Source: Lantana camara (taxonomy: Eukaryota > Streptophyta > Magnoliopsida > Lamiales > Verbenaceae). Taken from it: a stretch of DNA of 64,000 bases. The stretch is taken from NCBI GenBank assembly GCA_037501455.1, contig CM074860.1:24139001-24203000 (forward strand), written 5' to 3'. The translations under genes were made by a program, and so were the position numbers. Below, in pieces: positions 1 to 10,806 of this stretch. Within the stretch, counting starts at the first letter, position 1; every line of letters begins with the position of its first letter. Under the pieces are notes generated by a model that worked only from the letters and a program-made list of their open reading frames with translations, ran no database searches and was not told where the DNA came from.

Positions 1-2111
1 ATTCTTTTGACCCCGGAGCTTTGACGACATATCCCAACAACTCTTGCGAAGTATCTCGAAGGAGAGGATCAATCTTCAATCTGTAATTCTCATGCTTCAG
101 TCTTCCTGTATGTATTGACAATTTCACGGCGAGAGGCGACGGAAACCGCACGCATGGAAGGGTGGTTCGCATTTACAGGCATCTCTAGGGTATAAGTAAC
201 AATTTCGTAAGAAAACTCTTGTCGAGGTTGGCACGTTAAAACCTGGAATTGTACTGGCATTAACCAAATTGAATCCTTAGCTATTTACTTTGCCCACTGA
301 TATCCCAAGACTACACAAGAATCATAACACTGAAGAACCCATATTCTGATAACAGTAATAAAGCAAAGGTACTGTCAATGATGGAACTTTTCTTCGTGTA
401 AGAGGGAGGAAAGTTTAAGCTATTGCAGATTTCTTTCACATAGTTCTGATAGAGGCTCCCGGTAAACTCGGTTTTCTTGGAATTCTAACTTTCCAAAGTG
501 AGGTCTAAGTTTCGGCTTTAATTTGTTTCTGGAATGGCTCGGCTCTCCCCCTTAAGAAAATAGGAATTTTCCAATTCCTTGAACTGGTTTACCACTTCTC
601 AAGAAATTTACATTTTACTTAAGCCACATACTCGATGATCCTTACTCCAAGTGAGAGACCCCAATAGCGCCCCAAATGTAACTTCTCCCAATATCTTGAT
701 TCAAGGTAACCTTAGTTGAGGTGGTAGTGGAATAAAATTGGGAAGATAGCCTATTACAATAAACACTAAATAATGCATGCCGGTTAAAATGTTAATGCAC
801 ATAATACAATTACAACCAATTTAAAATGCAACACGTTGGGACAATTATATTAATGACATGGATATAATAAAGAGACTTAAATAATTTAAACAGGGTACTT
901 AACAAGTCACTCATGCAATCTCAGTAACAATTTATAGCAATACACATAAATAAGAAGCAAATTAATTTAATGCAATATATGATGCACGTGTTTATGAATA
1001 CGTTGAAGAACCTGTTACCGTAGAGATGTTAAGCTTGGATCCGGTATCCATTCCTTGTTAGCTAAATTACAGGCTTGATTCGAACGGTTGATCCTTCTTT
1101 AATTTTCCCCACGGTCTTTTATCCCTTCAAGATTCTCCGGCTTCCACTCGGACCTTTCCTTGACCTAGTTGGAAATTTCTTGAACCCAACTCCTTCCCGG
1201 TTATTGATGTCTACATAGTTTCCGAACCGTTTTCCATAATTTATTCGTTGGTCCAAAATTCCTTAGTAGGACTTTCGGTAGCTTTAGGATCCGAGGTGGT
1301 ACTTCTTGGATTTAATTGCTTCCCTTCTCGTGCCATCGATATCTCGGCGTTTCCCAAGGAGTTAATCTCTAACGGTGATCCCGGTATTCACCCTCGTCAT
1401 CCTATTGCCTTTCTTTATTGTTTCCATTTGTTGTTCCATATCTTCCAATTCAACCATACCATAGTTGGTAATCTTCAAAGCCACTTCACCATCAACTCCC
1501 GAGAATACTTCTTTCTTATTGTTAGAATTCTCGGTTTAAGCATCTTCGGAACATCTCTCTTTTCTTTTCTTTTTTTCCAACCTCTCGAATCTTGTGAGCG
1601 ACTTCCAAGCTTGATTCTTCTTTTCAGGATTTCATCACCTGAATTTGAACTCAATAGGGAAGATAATGACTCTCGAAGCCTGGTATGAATTTCCAGCACA
1701 CTTTCTTACTCGTCCCGAAGTTAAAGAAGGAATCTTGTAGTAGACTGAATTTGTTGAACGATTAGCCATAGTTTAATAGCATTTCCATAACCTGTCACTC
1801 ACAACTTATTTTGAAAATAAATGCATGTGGGTAAGGTATGTTCGTGTCACACAATTGTCACTAAAACAGTAAAATGAACAATCAAACACATTGGACATGT
1901 AAATCTTCAAGAAAAATAGGATCAAGCATGCGATAATTACGAATAAGAATCAATGCAACACTCAACTTATCCAATAATTCAAGTACTTCAAGAAATTCAA
2001 GTAGGTCAAGAAGTTCAAATAAAGTGCAAGACTCTCAATTAACAAGTAATTCCTATGCCGTACGACCTAGACTTGACACGACACGATGCTAGAACCTCGG
2101 GTTTGCAACCG
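1..2111 (-). other. Unclassified interior of a minus-strand LTR element
   Basis: This stretch lies directly downstream, on the minus strand, of the PBS at 2112-2124 and the 5' LTR at 2132-5867, so it should be that element's interior. The leader at about 1960-2111 resembles the leader of the gag-only element (53860-53952), including the pyrimidine-poor run before the PBS. No Gag motifs, zinc knuckle or pol motif could be recognised further in. A minus-strand reading frame at 1475-1699 is rich in Lys, Arg and Glu but matches nothing I know. There may be another nested insertion near 700-1250. No function is proposed. Confidence 0.4.
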
Positions 2112-2124
2112 GGCTCTGATACCA
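2112..2124 (-). other. Primer binding site, initiator tRNA-Met type
   Basis: Read on the minus strand this is TGGTATCAGAGCC, matching the 3' end of plant initiator tRNA-Met. It lies 7 bases from the LTR edge at 2132. It fixes the element as minus-oriented, with its interior to the left. Confidence 0.9.
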
Positions 2125-3641
2125 CCTAAGATGTAGCACCCCTTACACGTGGAGATACTACACCCCCGCACTATAGGTCGATCCTCATACGAAATGGGTA
2201 ATCCATACATGAACTAACCTACAGCGAACGGGTGACAATGCAAATAAAACGATAAGCTAGGCGGGACTAACTCATACATGCAACAGAATAATGCGGAAGC
2301 ATAATTGATTAACTCGCAAATATAACTATTTAAACATGCTATAACTTGGATCATTTGTTAGATAACTCGTATACTAGTTCACATATCAATACATTATCAT
2401 CTCCGAATACATAACAATTAACGTTAACAAAAATATCGTACGCAATTATAAATAATCAAATAAATGCACCGTGCCTGACTCGACTACATGGACTGGACTC
2501 GACTCGATTCCCGCCTAGAGTGCACCTGCAATAACCTGAGAGGTGGAGGCGTCAGTCTGTGAAGACCGAGTGAGGGGTTTAAATAAATATTTGCGCAGTT
2601 AACATGCAAGCTATATTCTCGGGTAAAGTTTTGGAAAAGATAAATGTATAATTTCAATAATAAAATATCTTCGCCCGCGAATACAACAGTCAAGATTAAA
2701 TACTTAATCATTTTCATGCATTCAATACATGGCCCCGGCGAGTGAGGGCGGTCTCCAACCTTACTCCAAATGTACATGAAACATGCTTGCTTGATTATTT
2801 AACAAGTGATCACGCAATTCAGTTACAGTGCATAGGTGCGATAGTGTATCAGGCAATACAATCAAGGAATGGAAATCATGCAATAACTCGAGGACAATCC
2901 GTGGTGCCGGACCCGTCCCCAGTCTCCTTCTCCCTCCAATGATGGGAAGGTAGCTAGCCTTCACCATCCACGACATGTTGAGCAGAGGGTACATGAATCT
3001 CTAAGCCCGGAACTCCTTCCTCCACTAATCTCCTAGCGGATTCAGGGGTCATCCCAATGTGGTGAGGATGGCGCGAGAGTTACCCGTCAGCCCTTGCTTT
3101 TCCGGTTAGCTCAAGCCACTACCCCCGGGCCCAACGTGAACGATCATGCTTACTCGCCTAAAACATGCACGATACATGGCTTGCTTGCTTTTCATGAACA
3201 TGACTTGCTTGCGTGAAATGACTTGCTTGTAATCATGAGTATTTTCATGGAAAACTATAAGTATCAATACCTTTTTGGCCGAAAGCTCACATAAAGATTG
3301 TATAGGTTCTATGTAACTAGAATTAAACCTCACCTGACAGGCGACACGATGACTCAGGAATGCGTAAATGTGTTCATGATCAACACTCTCCGCCCTGGAG
3401 AAGAACTGGACAAGAAAATAGGATATACGTGCATACGTGAGACAGTACTCGACAATGGTACCAAATATGGCACACAGCATGATCACATAACGAGATATCG
3501 TGCAATGAACAATGTAGCACATAATTATCATGTTATGACATGTAATTGATCATATAATAACAATTTGAGGTCAAATAATTCATTGGAATAAAATCCCAAA
3601 ATTCCATTTTTATGCAGAATATTCTGCCTCTCCAGAGACCT

Positions 3642-3843
3642 GGGAATGGCCGTTCCGCCCCTTAGTTCAAAATGGGAAGGGCCGTTCCCAGTTCCCCGAA
3701 GTTGCTCCCCGAAGATGGGAATGTCCGTTTCCGTCTGTGAGACAAAGTGGGAACGGTTGTTCCCATCCTCGCCGCCTAGCACACATTTCAAACATGGGAA
3801 CGACCGTTCCCCAAATACAAAGGGAACGGGAAGGGCCGTTCCC
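3642..3843. repeat. Array of six GGGAACGGCCGTTCCC-type palindromes
   Basis: Six copies of a 15-16 bp dyad start at 3642, 3674, 3718, 3749, 3796 and 3828. Each has GGGAA and TTCCC arms around a CGGCCG-like centre with small deviations. The intervening sequence is not repeated. The same array, better conserved, occurs in the LTRs at 51394-51620 and 55330-55556. Confidence 0.85.
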
Positions 3844-4494
3844 GTTACGCAGGAGATGTAGAAAACAGAGCAGAAGAACAGGGGAAGCACGAACACAATC
3901 AAATCTCCACAAAACACTTCATAACTCAATCTCAAATGCAGGAATTCATGAAGTAAACATACTAGCATACTTAATATACAATAAAATCCATCATAAAAAC
4001 CTAAAATATGCCTTAATCCCCAAAATCATCAACTTTCCTCCAAAGAAGAACTCATCAAATATTTCCCTAAATCTCAAGAGTTATGCATGAAATTCAAGGT
4101 TAAAGCTTAGAATCATGCTTTTAACAACTAAAACACAAGTTATTACATCAAGATCATAACCCTAACTTCAAGCTCTAATTCAAGAATTAACATATATAAT
4201 CATATATATACCTTGAAATGAAATTAAATGGAAAAGGATGATGGAGAGGAAAGATGAAGCTCCAAATTCCTAATTTTCTTGAAAAAACTTGATTGATTTA
4301 ATGAAATCTTCTCTTCCCTTCTTGATGTTTTTGGCTCGGTGGAAAGGAGCATAAATGGATGATGATTTTTGATAGAAAATAAAAGGAAGATTATAGAAGA
4401 GATGTGTATACCGTAATGCATCTCTGAAAAGAGATGAATCCCCATATTTTGCAATTAAATCCTCCAACTCTCACTACAAGAAATTCTGCAAATT

Positions 4495-4890
4495 CCGATG
4501 GGATTCCGACGGAATTTGTTTTTTTTTTTTAAATAAAAATTAAATAAATCCGACGGAAATTCTGTCGGAATTCCATCGGATTTTTAAAAAAATAAAATTA
4601 AAAATAATATTAAATAACTCCGACGGAATTCCGATGGGATTCCCGTCGGTTTTTTAAATATAAACTATACAAATAGAAATTAAATAATTCCGACGGGCAT
4701 TCCGTCGGAATTTTTAAAAATAAAAATTAAAAATAATATTAAATAATTCCGACGGAAAATTCCGTCGGAATTCCGTTGGATTTTTTTAAAATAAAAATTA
4801 AAAATAATATTAAATAATTCCGTCGGATTTTTTAAAAATAAAAATTAAAAATAATATTAAATAATTCCGACGGGATTTCCGTCGGAATTC
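4495..4890. repeat. Left subterminal repeat field of the CACTA element
   Basis: About six units of TTCCGACGGAATTCCGTCGG-like palindrome alternate with an AT spacer of the form AAATAAAAATTAAAAATAAT. The period is roughly 60-80 bp. Confidence 0.8.
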
Positions 4891-5052
4891 CGTCGGTTTT
4901 ATCTATGCTTAAATTGCATTCTTATGACGTATTATAATATTTGTAGTTATAATTAATATTTTCTTAGAACTCAATTTTAAATATAGTCTACAAAATTTAT
5001 GATTTTATTATTTCAAATGATATATAAATATTTGTATCAAACTAAACTAATG

Positions 5053-5151
5053 AATTGATCTAGCTCAACTGGTGTACCTTGGTTTTCATAAGGTCTTCCT
5101 ACCGCGAGGTTCGGTGTTCGAATCCCCAGTGGCTCATTAAGTTTTTTTTTT
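5053..5151 (+). ncRNA. Degenerate tRNA-like Pol III unit inside the CACTA element
   Basis: Box A-like TAGCTCAACTGG is at 5061-5072 and box B-like GTTCGAATCC at 5116-5125. A run of ten T (5142-5151) immediately follows and would stop Pol III. An anticodon-like stem CCTTG/TAAGG with a 7-base loop can be drawn between the boxes. The D-stem and acceptor stem do not pair well, so it is not a functional tRNA. It may be a tRNA pseudogene or the head of a tRNA-derived SINE captured by the CACTA element. Confidence 0.4.
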
Positions 5152-5156
5152 CCAGT

Positions 5157-5510
5157 AAATTCCGACGGAATTCCGAGGGAAATTCCGTCGGAAATAATTA
5201 ATTAAAAAAAATTTTAAAGCAAATTCCGACGGAATTCCGAGGGAAATTCCGTCGGAAATAATTAATTAAAAATTTTTTTAAAGCAAATTCCGACGGAATT
5301 CCGAGGGAAATTCCGTCGGGAGATATATTTTATTTTTTCAAAAATACGACTATTCCGACGGGATTTCCCTCGGAATCCCGTCGGAATTATTTTAATTTAA
5401 ATTTTTTTTTTTGTTTTGTCCCTCGGTTTTCCGTCGGTTTTCCGTCGGTTTATAAATTCCGATGAGGGTTTTTCCAACGGACTGTGTCCCGTCGGAATTC
5501 CGGGAATTTC
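5157..5510. repeat. Right subterminal repeat field of the CACTA element
   Basis: Three near-perfect tandem units of about 62 bp (5157-5320) each contain two TTCCGACGGAA/TTCCGTCGGAA dyads around TTCCGAGGGAA. They are followed by looser copies up to the terminal inverted repeat. Confidence 0.8.
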
Positions 5511-5867
5511 TTGTAGTGTCTAACAAGTCATGCAATCAAGGATAAAAGGTTTTGAAATTGATCAACTAAGTCCAAGAAATAATCATGCAATTTGGTCCAC
5601 TAACTTAAATAAATGTCAATTAAGGACAATTAAGCAATTAAACAAATTGGACAATTAATTAACGTAACAATCAAATCCATAGTCGTGCAATATTTCCCGA
5701 ATTGATACAAATTTCACATAATTTCATGTAAACATATTTGGAATAAATTCATATAATTTATCATAAATTGTAAGAATTTACTAAACGAGAGAAGTAAAAT
5801 AATTCCTAACTCTCGGAAAATCACACGTGTCATGCGTACCTGAATAACCGGAAAACGGGGCGTTACA

Positions 5868-6734
5868 AAATGTAAACCATCCATGTGCATAAATGTAAAG
5901 CATACAAAGACTAGTGCTCATGATCACCTAACATGCTTTTGCGAGAATTTAAACTTAGCCAATAAATTAAAATTCTCGTTTCAAGTCCTAATGACTTAAA
6001 ACACGACTTGATGCGAGTCTTGTTCATAAAAGTTTTCAATAAATCCCAAATTACTAAAACTAATAAAATTCCAATTAATTTTTGGAAATTAATAATTTTA
6101 TCAATGATGTAGTTTTCCAAAATTATAAGTCGTTTCCATTTCTCAAAAATCCCAATTTTAAATTCTATTAAAATTAAATATTAATAAAATAAAAATTTTA
6201 ATAATAAAAATAAAATTAAAATCGGGACTGGATTGCACGAAATACGAAAATGGATTACGAGGGAAAAACGGGGCCCGTACGTGAAGGGGCTGTACTCGTC
6301 GCAAGCGCGCGCGTGCCCCCGCGGCCCCTCTCGGCTAGTGGCGGGCGATCCCGGCGCGCCCGGAAGGCCTCCCGCGTGGTTGTGGGAGGGACTGGGCGCA
6401 AGGCCCTGCGCACGCCTAGGTCAGGCGGGTGGTGGCGCGCGACGCCTTCGCGCGCGGGGTTTCTCGTGTTCGTCGTAATCTGGGTTTTCGTTTCGTGTTT
6501 TCGTTCAAAAGCAAAACCAATCCAAGAAATCGAAAAACAGTTTATATAGTTTCAAATCTAAAACAGTTTTTAAAAAAAAAAATTAACAAAACAGTTTTCA
6601 GAAACTTTCAGGAAAAATACAGTTTCGTAATCCAGGCTTTCTAAAATAGTTACAAATACTCAATCGCATCAAGCCTAAGAATTTCTACCAAATTCAGAAT
6701 AATTGAGACGAATCAGAAACACAATTAACGAGGT
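5868..6734 (-). mobile_element. Interior piece of a minus-strand Copia-like non-autonomous element
   Basis: The segment lies on the interior side of the PBS at 6735-6747 and is cut off at 5867/5868 by the gypsy LTR that inserted there. No coding region is recognisable. AT-rich flanks surround a sharply GC-rich patch at about 6285-6465, with many CpG and GCGCGC runs. The open frames through that patch come from its composition and resemble no protein I know. Confidence 0.55.
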
Positions 6735-6747
6735 GGCTCTGATACCA
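6735..6747 (-). other. Primer binding site, initiator tRNA-Met type (Copia-like element)
   Basis: The minus strand reads TGGTATCAGAGCC, two to three bases from the LTR edge near 6750. It shows that LTR 6750-8692 is a 5' LTR and that the interior runs leftward. Confidence 0.85.
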
Positions 6748-6749
6748 CT

Positions 6750-8692
6750 AGTTGGAAAACAGGAATCAGAAAGCAGCGGAAATTTAAAAATTTTCCAACA
6801 AAAAGGATCAAAACTCGCAATCGTGAATCCGAATTCATAGAGATTAGAAACTTACTTTTCAATAATCTTTCTTGAAGCGTTTCAAGCCACCCAAGAACGC
6901 TCTTCTCGTGGCTTGATCCCCTCTCCTTGGTAAAGCTCAAATCGTCAAAACTGCTAACTTGAAGCTCTCAAGAGATAGTCCACCAACTTGACTACAATCT
7001 AACTAGTAAGGATGCTAGTTCTCTAGTTAGTGTTTAGGCTTAACCTAGGGTTTATTTGATCTTGGAGAAAGGATGGTGTTCAAAACATGAACCAAAAGAA
7101 TTGTCAATTACTCTCTAAGGGGAGCTCGAGCTCCCCTATATATAGGAAGGAGAGGGGCGGCCGAACCTAGTCCTATTAGACTAAGGATTTGGTCCCTCTC
7201 TCTTATTACTTGATCCTCAAGTAATTCCAAACTTTGATTTTTGAATTCTAATTCAAATCAACTTTTAAGAGAGCTAAAATATCCAAACCCCTTTTGGATA
7301 ATTTTATGCTTTATTTATTAATAAATAAATAACTTATTTTATCTAATTAATTAATTCGTAATTAATTAAATAGATTATTTTTCTCCAAAATAAGACTTTC
7401 CTTTTAATTCAAAAATTAAACCAAAGTCTATTAAATAATTAACACATTAATTATTTAATCACATATACATATATATGCATGTGTGACACACGTGTCACCA
7501 AGGACACGTGTCACTCACGTGACCCACACGTGTGATTCACACGTGTGGAACCCTCTCGGCATGATCAACTCTTTTAATCATTTCAAAACCTCAACTCATG
7601 TAACCAAGTTATTGTGTGTGACCCTCTTGGTTCTCAATTGAATTAGCAGTGACCCTAATTAATTAATTCACTAATTAATTAATCAGTCCACAGATTAAAC
7701 GACCATAGTCTAGCAACAGGTGTTTAACCCCTAGCTGAATTGGAATGTCTCGATTCGACAGAACCTTTAAGTCATTGATTCATGTGAGATACAATCCTCC
7801 TACTTACTATCTCTCAACCAAGATCTAGGGCAAGGGAATAATCAGAACCCCAATAATCTGGCCTTAAAGCTAAGTGCATTTCATATCCATTTGTTCTCAA
7901 TCCAAGAAACCCTTTTCTTGATGTCTTGATCTACTGTCTTGGCCAAGGACTCCATATGGCATATGAATGACTTACACAATAAGAGATCACCTTGCAAATT
8001 CAAGTGTGGGTCCTTTCTTGATTCTCATTCACTTTCATGAGTCACTTGTGCAGCCCCAGCATAAACCTTGAATCAGTTGTCTAAGGAGACACCCTTTAAA
8101 GCTTATACCTAAGACTACAGAGTTAACTCATAAAGTGATATGGAACCTCAAGTCTAAGGATCAATAATCATAACAATGACTCGTGAGATATTTCCTAATC
8201 TGGAAGTTTCCATTTCCTGAAATAGAGACTTCCTTTCCCATTTAGGAATCTTCTCACACAGGGCACCTTAGTGAACTTACTTACGGAAGTAAGCACCCTC
8301 ATGTATCACGCACGTATCAACTATACACTTTGCACCTCCATGAAATAAGGTGGTCCTTCTTAAGGGCGTGATCCCACAAGCAAGCCTTAGAGAAGTTAGG
8401 TTGAAACTCCCACTGTCTGTAGGACTCATCGGCTTGGAGTATTTTACAAATCATGACTTATGTGATATAGGGCTCATTTCATAAACCATTTCACCTAAAT
8501 GGTAGAGTCCTAAATTCATCAGGACTAGGGGAGTTCTCATACATGCACAATTAAAGTAAACGCATACCAAACAAGAGCATATAAAGAAGTCTTGCCTCAA
8601 TTCGTTATTTTATTCAAAGGTTGTCTGTGATTACAATAAGGAAAAGTACAAAGCGGATATACAATCGGCTTTCTAGGGCACTATTCCTAACA
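6750..8692 (-). mobile_element. 5' LTR of a Copia-like element
   Basis: On the minus strand it begins TGTTAGGAATAGTGCC at 8692 and ends ...TTTTCCAACTA next to the PBS. Length is about 1.94 kb. The beginning matches 20552-21170 and, more distantly, the LTR 32276-34316. A strong TATATATA lies at 7137-7144 (minus strand). The right flank GATAC (8693-8697) continues into the LARD LTR, which shows that this element inserted there. The Copia assignment rests on the termini and the PBS; no Copia polymerase is present here. Confidence 0.8.
7119..7144 (-). promoter_or_regulatory. TATA box followed by a perfect 18-bp palindrome
   Basis: On the minus strand TATATATA (7144-7137) is followed at once by GGGGAGCTCGAGCTCCCC (7136-7119), which is perfectly self-complementary. 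The palindrome would lie between the TATA box and the predicted transcription start of this Copia-like LTR. Confidence 0.6.
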
Positions 8693-8707
8693 GATACTGC
8701 CGGAGCC

Positions 8708-10806
8708 CATAACATGAATCAAGAACAATATTTTGCTTACATAATCCAGAATCAGCGTATTGATAAAGTGGACTTAAAATATATAATGTCCTAGTAGAAC
8801 GTTGATTCTAGCATGAAAGTATTTTCCCATTGAAGGGGATTCGATAATATGATATTATATATGCAGGATCGTAAATCATAAATAATAGGTAGGATTGAAA
8901 ACCATTTTATATATAGATACATATATATAGGCATGATTCCAGTTGAAAATATTTTAACCGTCACCTATACCGGTAGTCAGACATTGTAGTGTGGATTCCA
9001 GTGCGCCTGAAAGTATTAACTACTATAGGCTTAGAAGTAGGTTCCTTATTTTAATCAAATAAGCACATAAAACACATAATGTTCATGCATAAAAGGATTA
9101 CACATTATTCTAATCAAGTAAACACATAAACTATATCATGTTAGAGAATTCCCAATAAACTCTAATTTTAACCGTTTAAGGGAAATTAAGTAATTAATCA
9201 AGTTTCATGAATTCTTTAACCACTTAATTATTTATTAATCACATTATAATCCTAATTAGAACATTAGAGATGAAATTTAGAATTTAATTTCACAATGTAG
9301 GTTATATTTTAAAAATAATTCACAATTTATCGATTATTGGAAAATTCGGAAAAAATCTTTATTTAGAATTTCCACAACTAATTTTATAATTATTTTAATA
9401 ATATTTTCGAAATATTCCGCTTATGGGTAGACCAAAAAGTCAAAATTACTATTTAAAACATTTACTATTCAAATTCTTAAGAATTAAACATCTTATAACA
9501 TAAAATCAATCTCACACGCACACACACTAGCACACGGTCCACACATTGATCCAAGAACATCAAGAATATATTCTTAAGTCTATTTGAATATTCAAAGGAG
9601 GTGTATAACATACTTGATCATATTCATATTTGTAACATAGAATTTGAAGCATAATATAGCAAAATATATAAATTCTCTATGAAAATTAATTCATAATTAA
9701 ATTCTCTAAACATGCATTTGTTCTAACATTCAAGAACATGATTATGAATATTCAAACACATATTTAAATAAATTCATATAATAAACATGCATTTCTTAAT
9801 TTAAATTTCCTAACTCTATTTCATGAAAATAAATTCCTAAAGCATAATTCTCTAACATAATTTAAAACATATAAAATATAAATTAAATTGCATAATTTAA
9901 ATATAAAATAAAGCATAAAAGAAAACATAATTTAAAGCATAAAATAAACTAACCTTGAGGGATTTGGAGGGGGGATTTCGTGAGGCTTAGGGGGAGAGAG
10001 GAGAGTGATTTTTGTGTGTTGATTGGTGAGTTTAGAAATGACTCCTATGGGGGGTATTTATAGGTGGTAAGGTGGGGTCCTAGTGCAATTTCTAAGAGTT
10101 AGCAAGAGATGTGGAAGATTTCTAACTCACATATTTGTATGGAATTTTAGTAAGAAATGTGGAATATTTCTCATTCATACAAATATATGGTATTCTTGTA
10201 GGAAATGTGGAAAAACCCTAACTTGCACAATGTATGGAATTCTTGTAAAAGATGTGGAAGAATTACATTCACATCTCTAAACTTTCTATTTTTAGAAATT
10301 CTATTTTAGGAAAGTTAGGTCATGAATGGTGTCATGGTAAATAAAAATAAATATAAATTAATGTAAAATTTATTCAAGAGTCGAGAAACGAGAACTTAAA
10401 GTAGTAAAAATAATGAAAGAATGAGTGAAAAAAAATAAGCTTCGTTATGATTATAAATGTGGAATATTTAGGTTTTCCGTTTACAAGTCATAAAAGTTAA
10501 AGATGATAAAAAAATCATGGTAAAATTATATAAACGAAGCTGTGACGAAGTTTAAAGGTTGGAAAAATTATCATAGCTTAGAGAAAAATTCAAGAAACGT
10601 TTTAAGTAAAATTTTGAATATTAAATGAAAGCTAATTGTTTAAAATAAAATAATAATTTTTTAAAAGGGAAAATATTTATAAAATATGCTACGATTGGAA
10701 TCAAGTTTTGGTAAATGCATGAAAATTCATAAAATAATTCAAGGATCATTTTTACTATAATATTGTATAAGGCAAATGTTAGAATTCGGAAATCCCTCAA
10801 TTAGGG
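8708..10806. repeat. Tandem copy A of the 2.1-kb LTR segment
   Basis: It begins CATAACATGAATCAAG and is 2099 bp from the start of copy B. It carries private differences from copies B and C. These include an extra TAATTTAAATA stretch near 9893, GTCCTAG for GTCTTAG at about 10077, and CACAATG for CACAATTG near 10228. Confidence 0.9.

Larger units (their letters stand above)
4472..5518. mobile_element. Non-autonomous CACTA (En/Spm-type) DNA transposon
   Basis: The ends are inverted repeats beginning CACTACAAGAAATTC (15 matching bases) and the element is flanked by the 3-bp duplication TCT (4469-4471 and 5519-5521). Both are hallmarks of the CACTA superfamily. The length is 1047 bp with no transposase reading frame. 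Both flanks (about 4495-4890 and 5155-5510) are packed with copies of ATTCCGACGGAATTCC-type palindromes, as expected of subterminal transposase-binding repeats. The middle is AT-rich and holds a tRNA-like unit at 5053-5151. It is inserted in the LTR 2132-5867. Confidence 0.92.
2132..5867 (-). mobile_element. 5' LTR of a minus-strand gypsy-type element, interrupted by a CACTA transposon
   Basis: The plus-strand edges are TGTAGCACCCC at the left and GGGGCGTTACA at the right, so on the minus strand the LTR runs TGTAACGCCCC...GGGGTGCTACA. The left edge is next to a PBS, which makes this the 5' LTR. It is 3736 bp, or about 2686 bp without the CACTA insertion and its duplication. A splice-donor-like AAG|GTATAT (GT at 4211, minus strand) and an acceptor-like TTGCAG|G (2526) bracket about 1.7 kb containing the palindrome array at 3642-3843. 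It resembles the 2368-bp LTRs at 50037 and 53973 in the array and in the donor and acceptor blocks. The partner 3' LTR lies outside the window. Confidence 0.85.

Noticed and set aside
1248..1688. 146-codon plus frame
   Set aside because: No signal peptide or domain is convincing. It overlaps a minus-strand frame in decayed element sequence.
3642..3843. Possible CRISPR array because of regularly spaced short palindromes
   Set aside because: Plant nuclear LTR context, variable spacing of 31-69 bp, imperfect repeats and no cas genes. The arrays recur in LTRs.
3646..3861. Short frames through the palindrome array on both strands
   Set aside because: A palindromic array reads open on both strands; the products are Gly/Pro/Phe-rich repeats of the DNA motif.
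5053..5151. Calling this a functional tRNA gene
   Set aside because: Acceptor and D stems do not pair and the gap between anticodon and T arms is abnormal. Reported only as tRNA-like.
6233..6644. Overlapping frames in the GC-rich patch
   Set aside because: Open in several frames at once, as expected from GC-rich sequence; no known motif.
10083..10280. Reading frame with repeated CG-aromatic blocks, also at 12167-12394 and 16177-16404, looking like a small Cys-rich protein
   Set aside because: It is the translation of a four-unit DNA minisatellite in an LTR, upstream of the TATA box, and conserved only because the LTR segment is copied three times.
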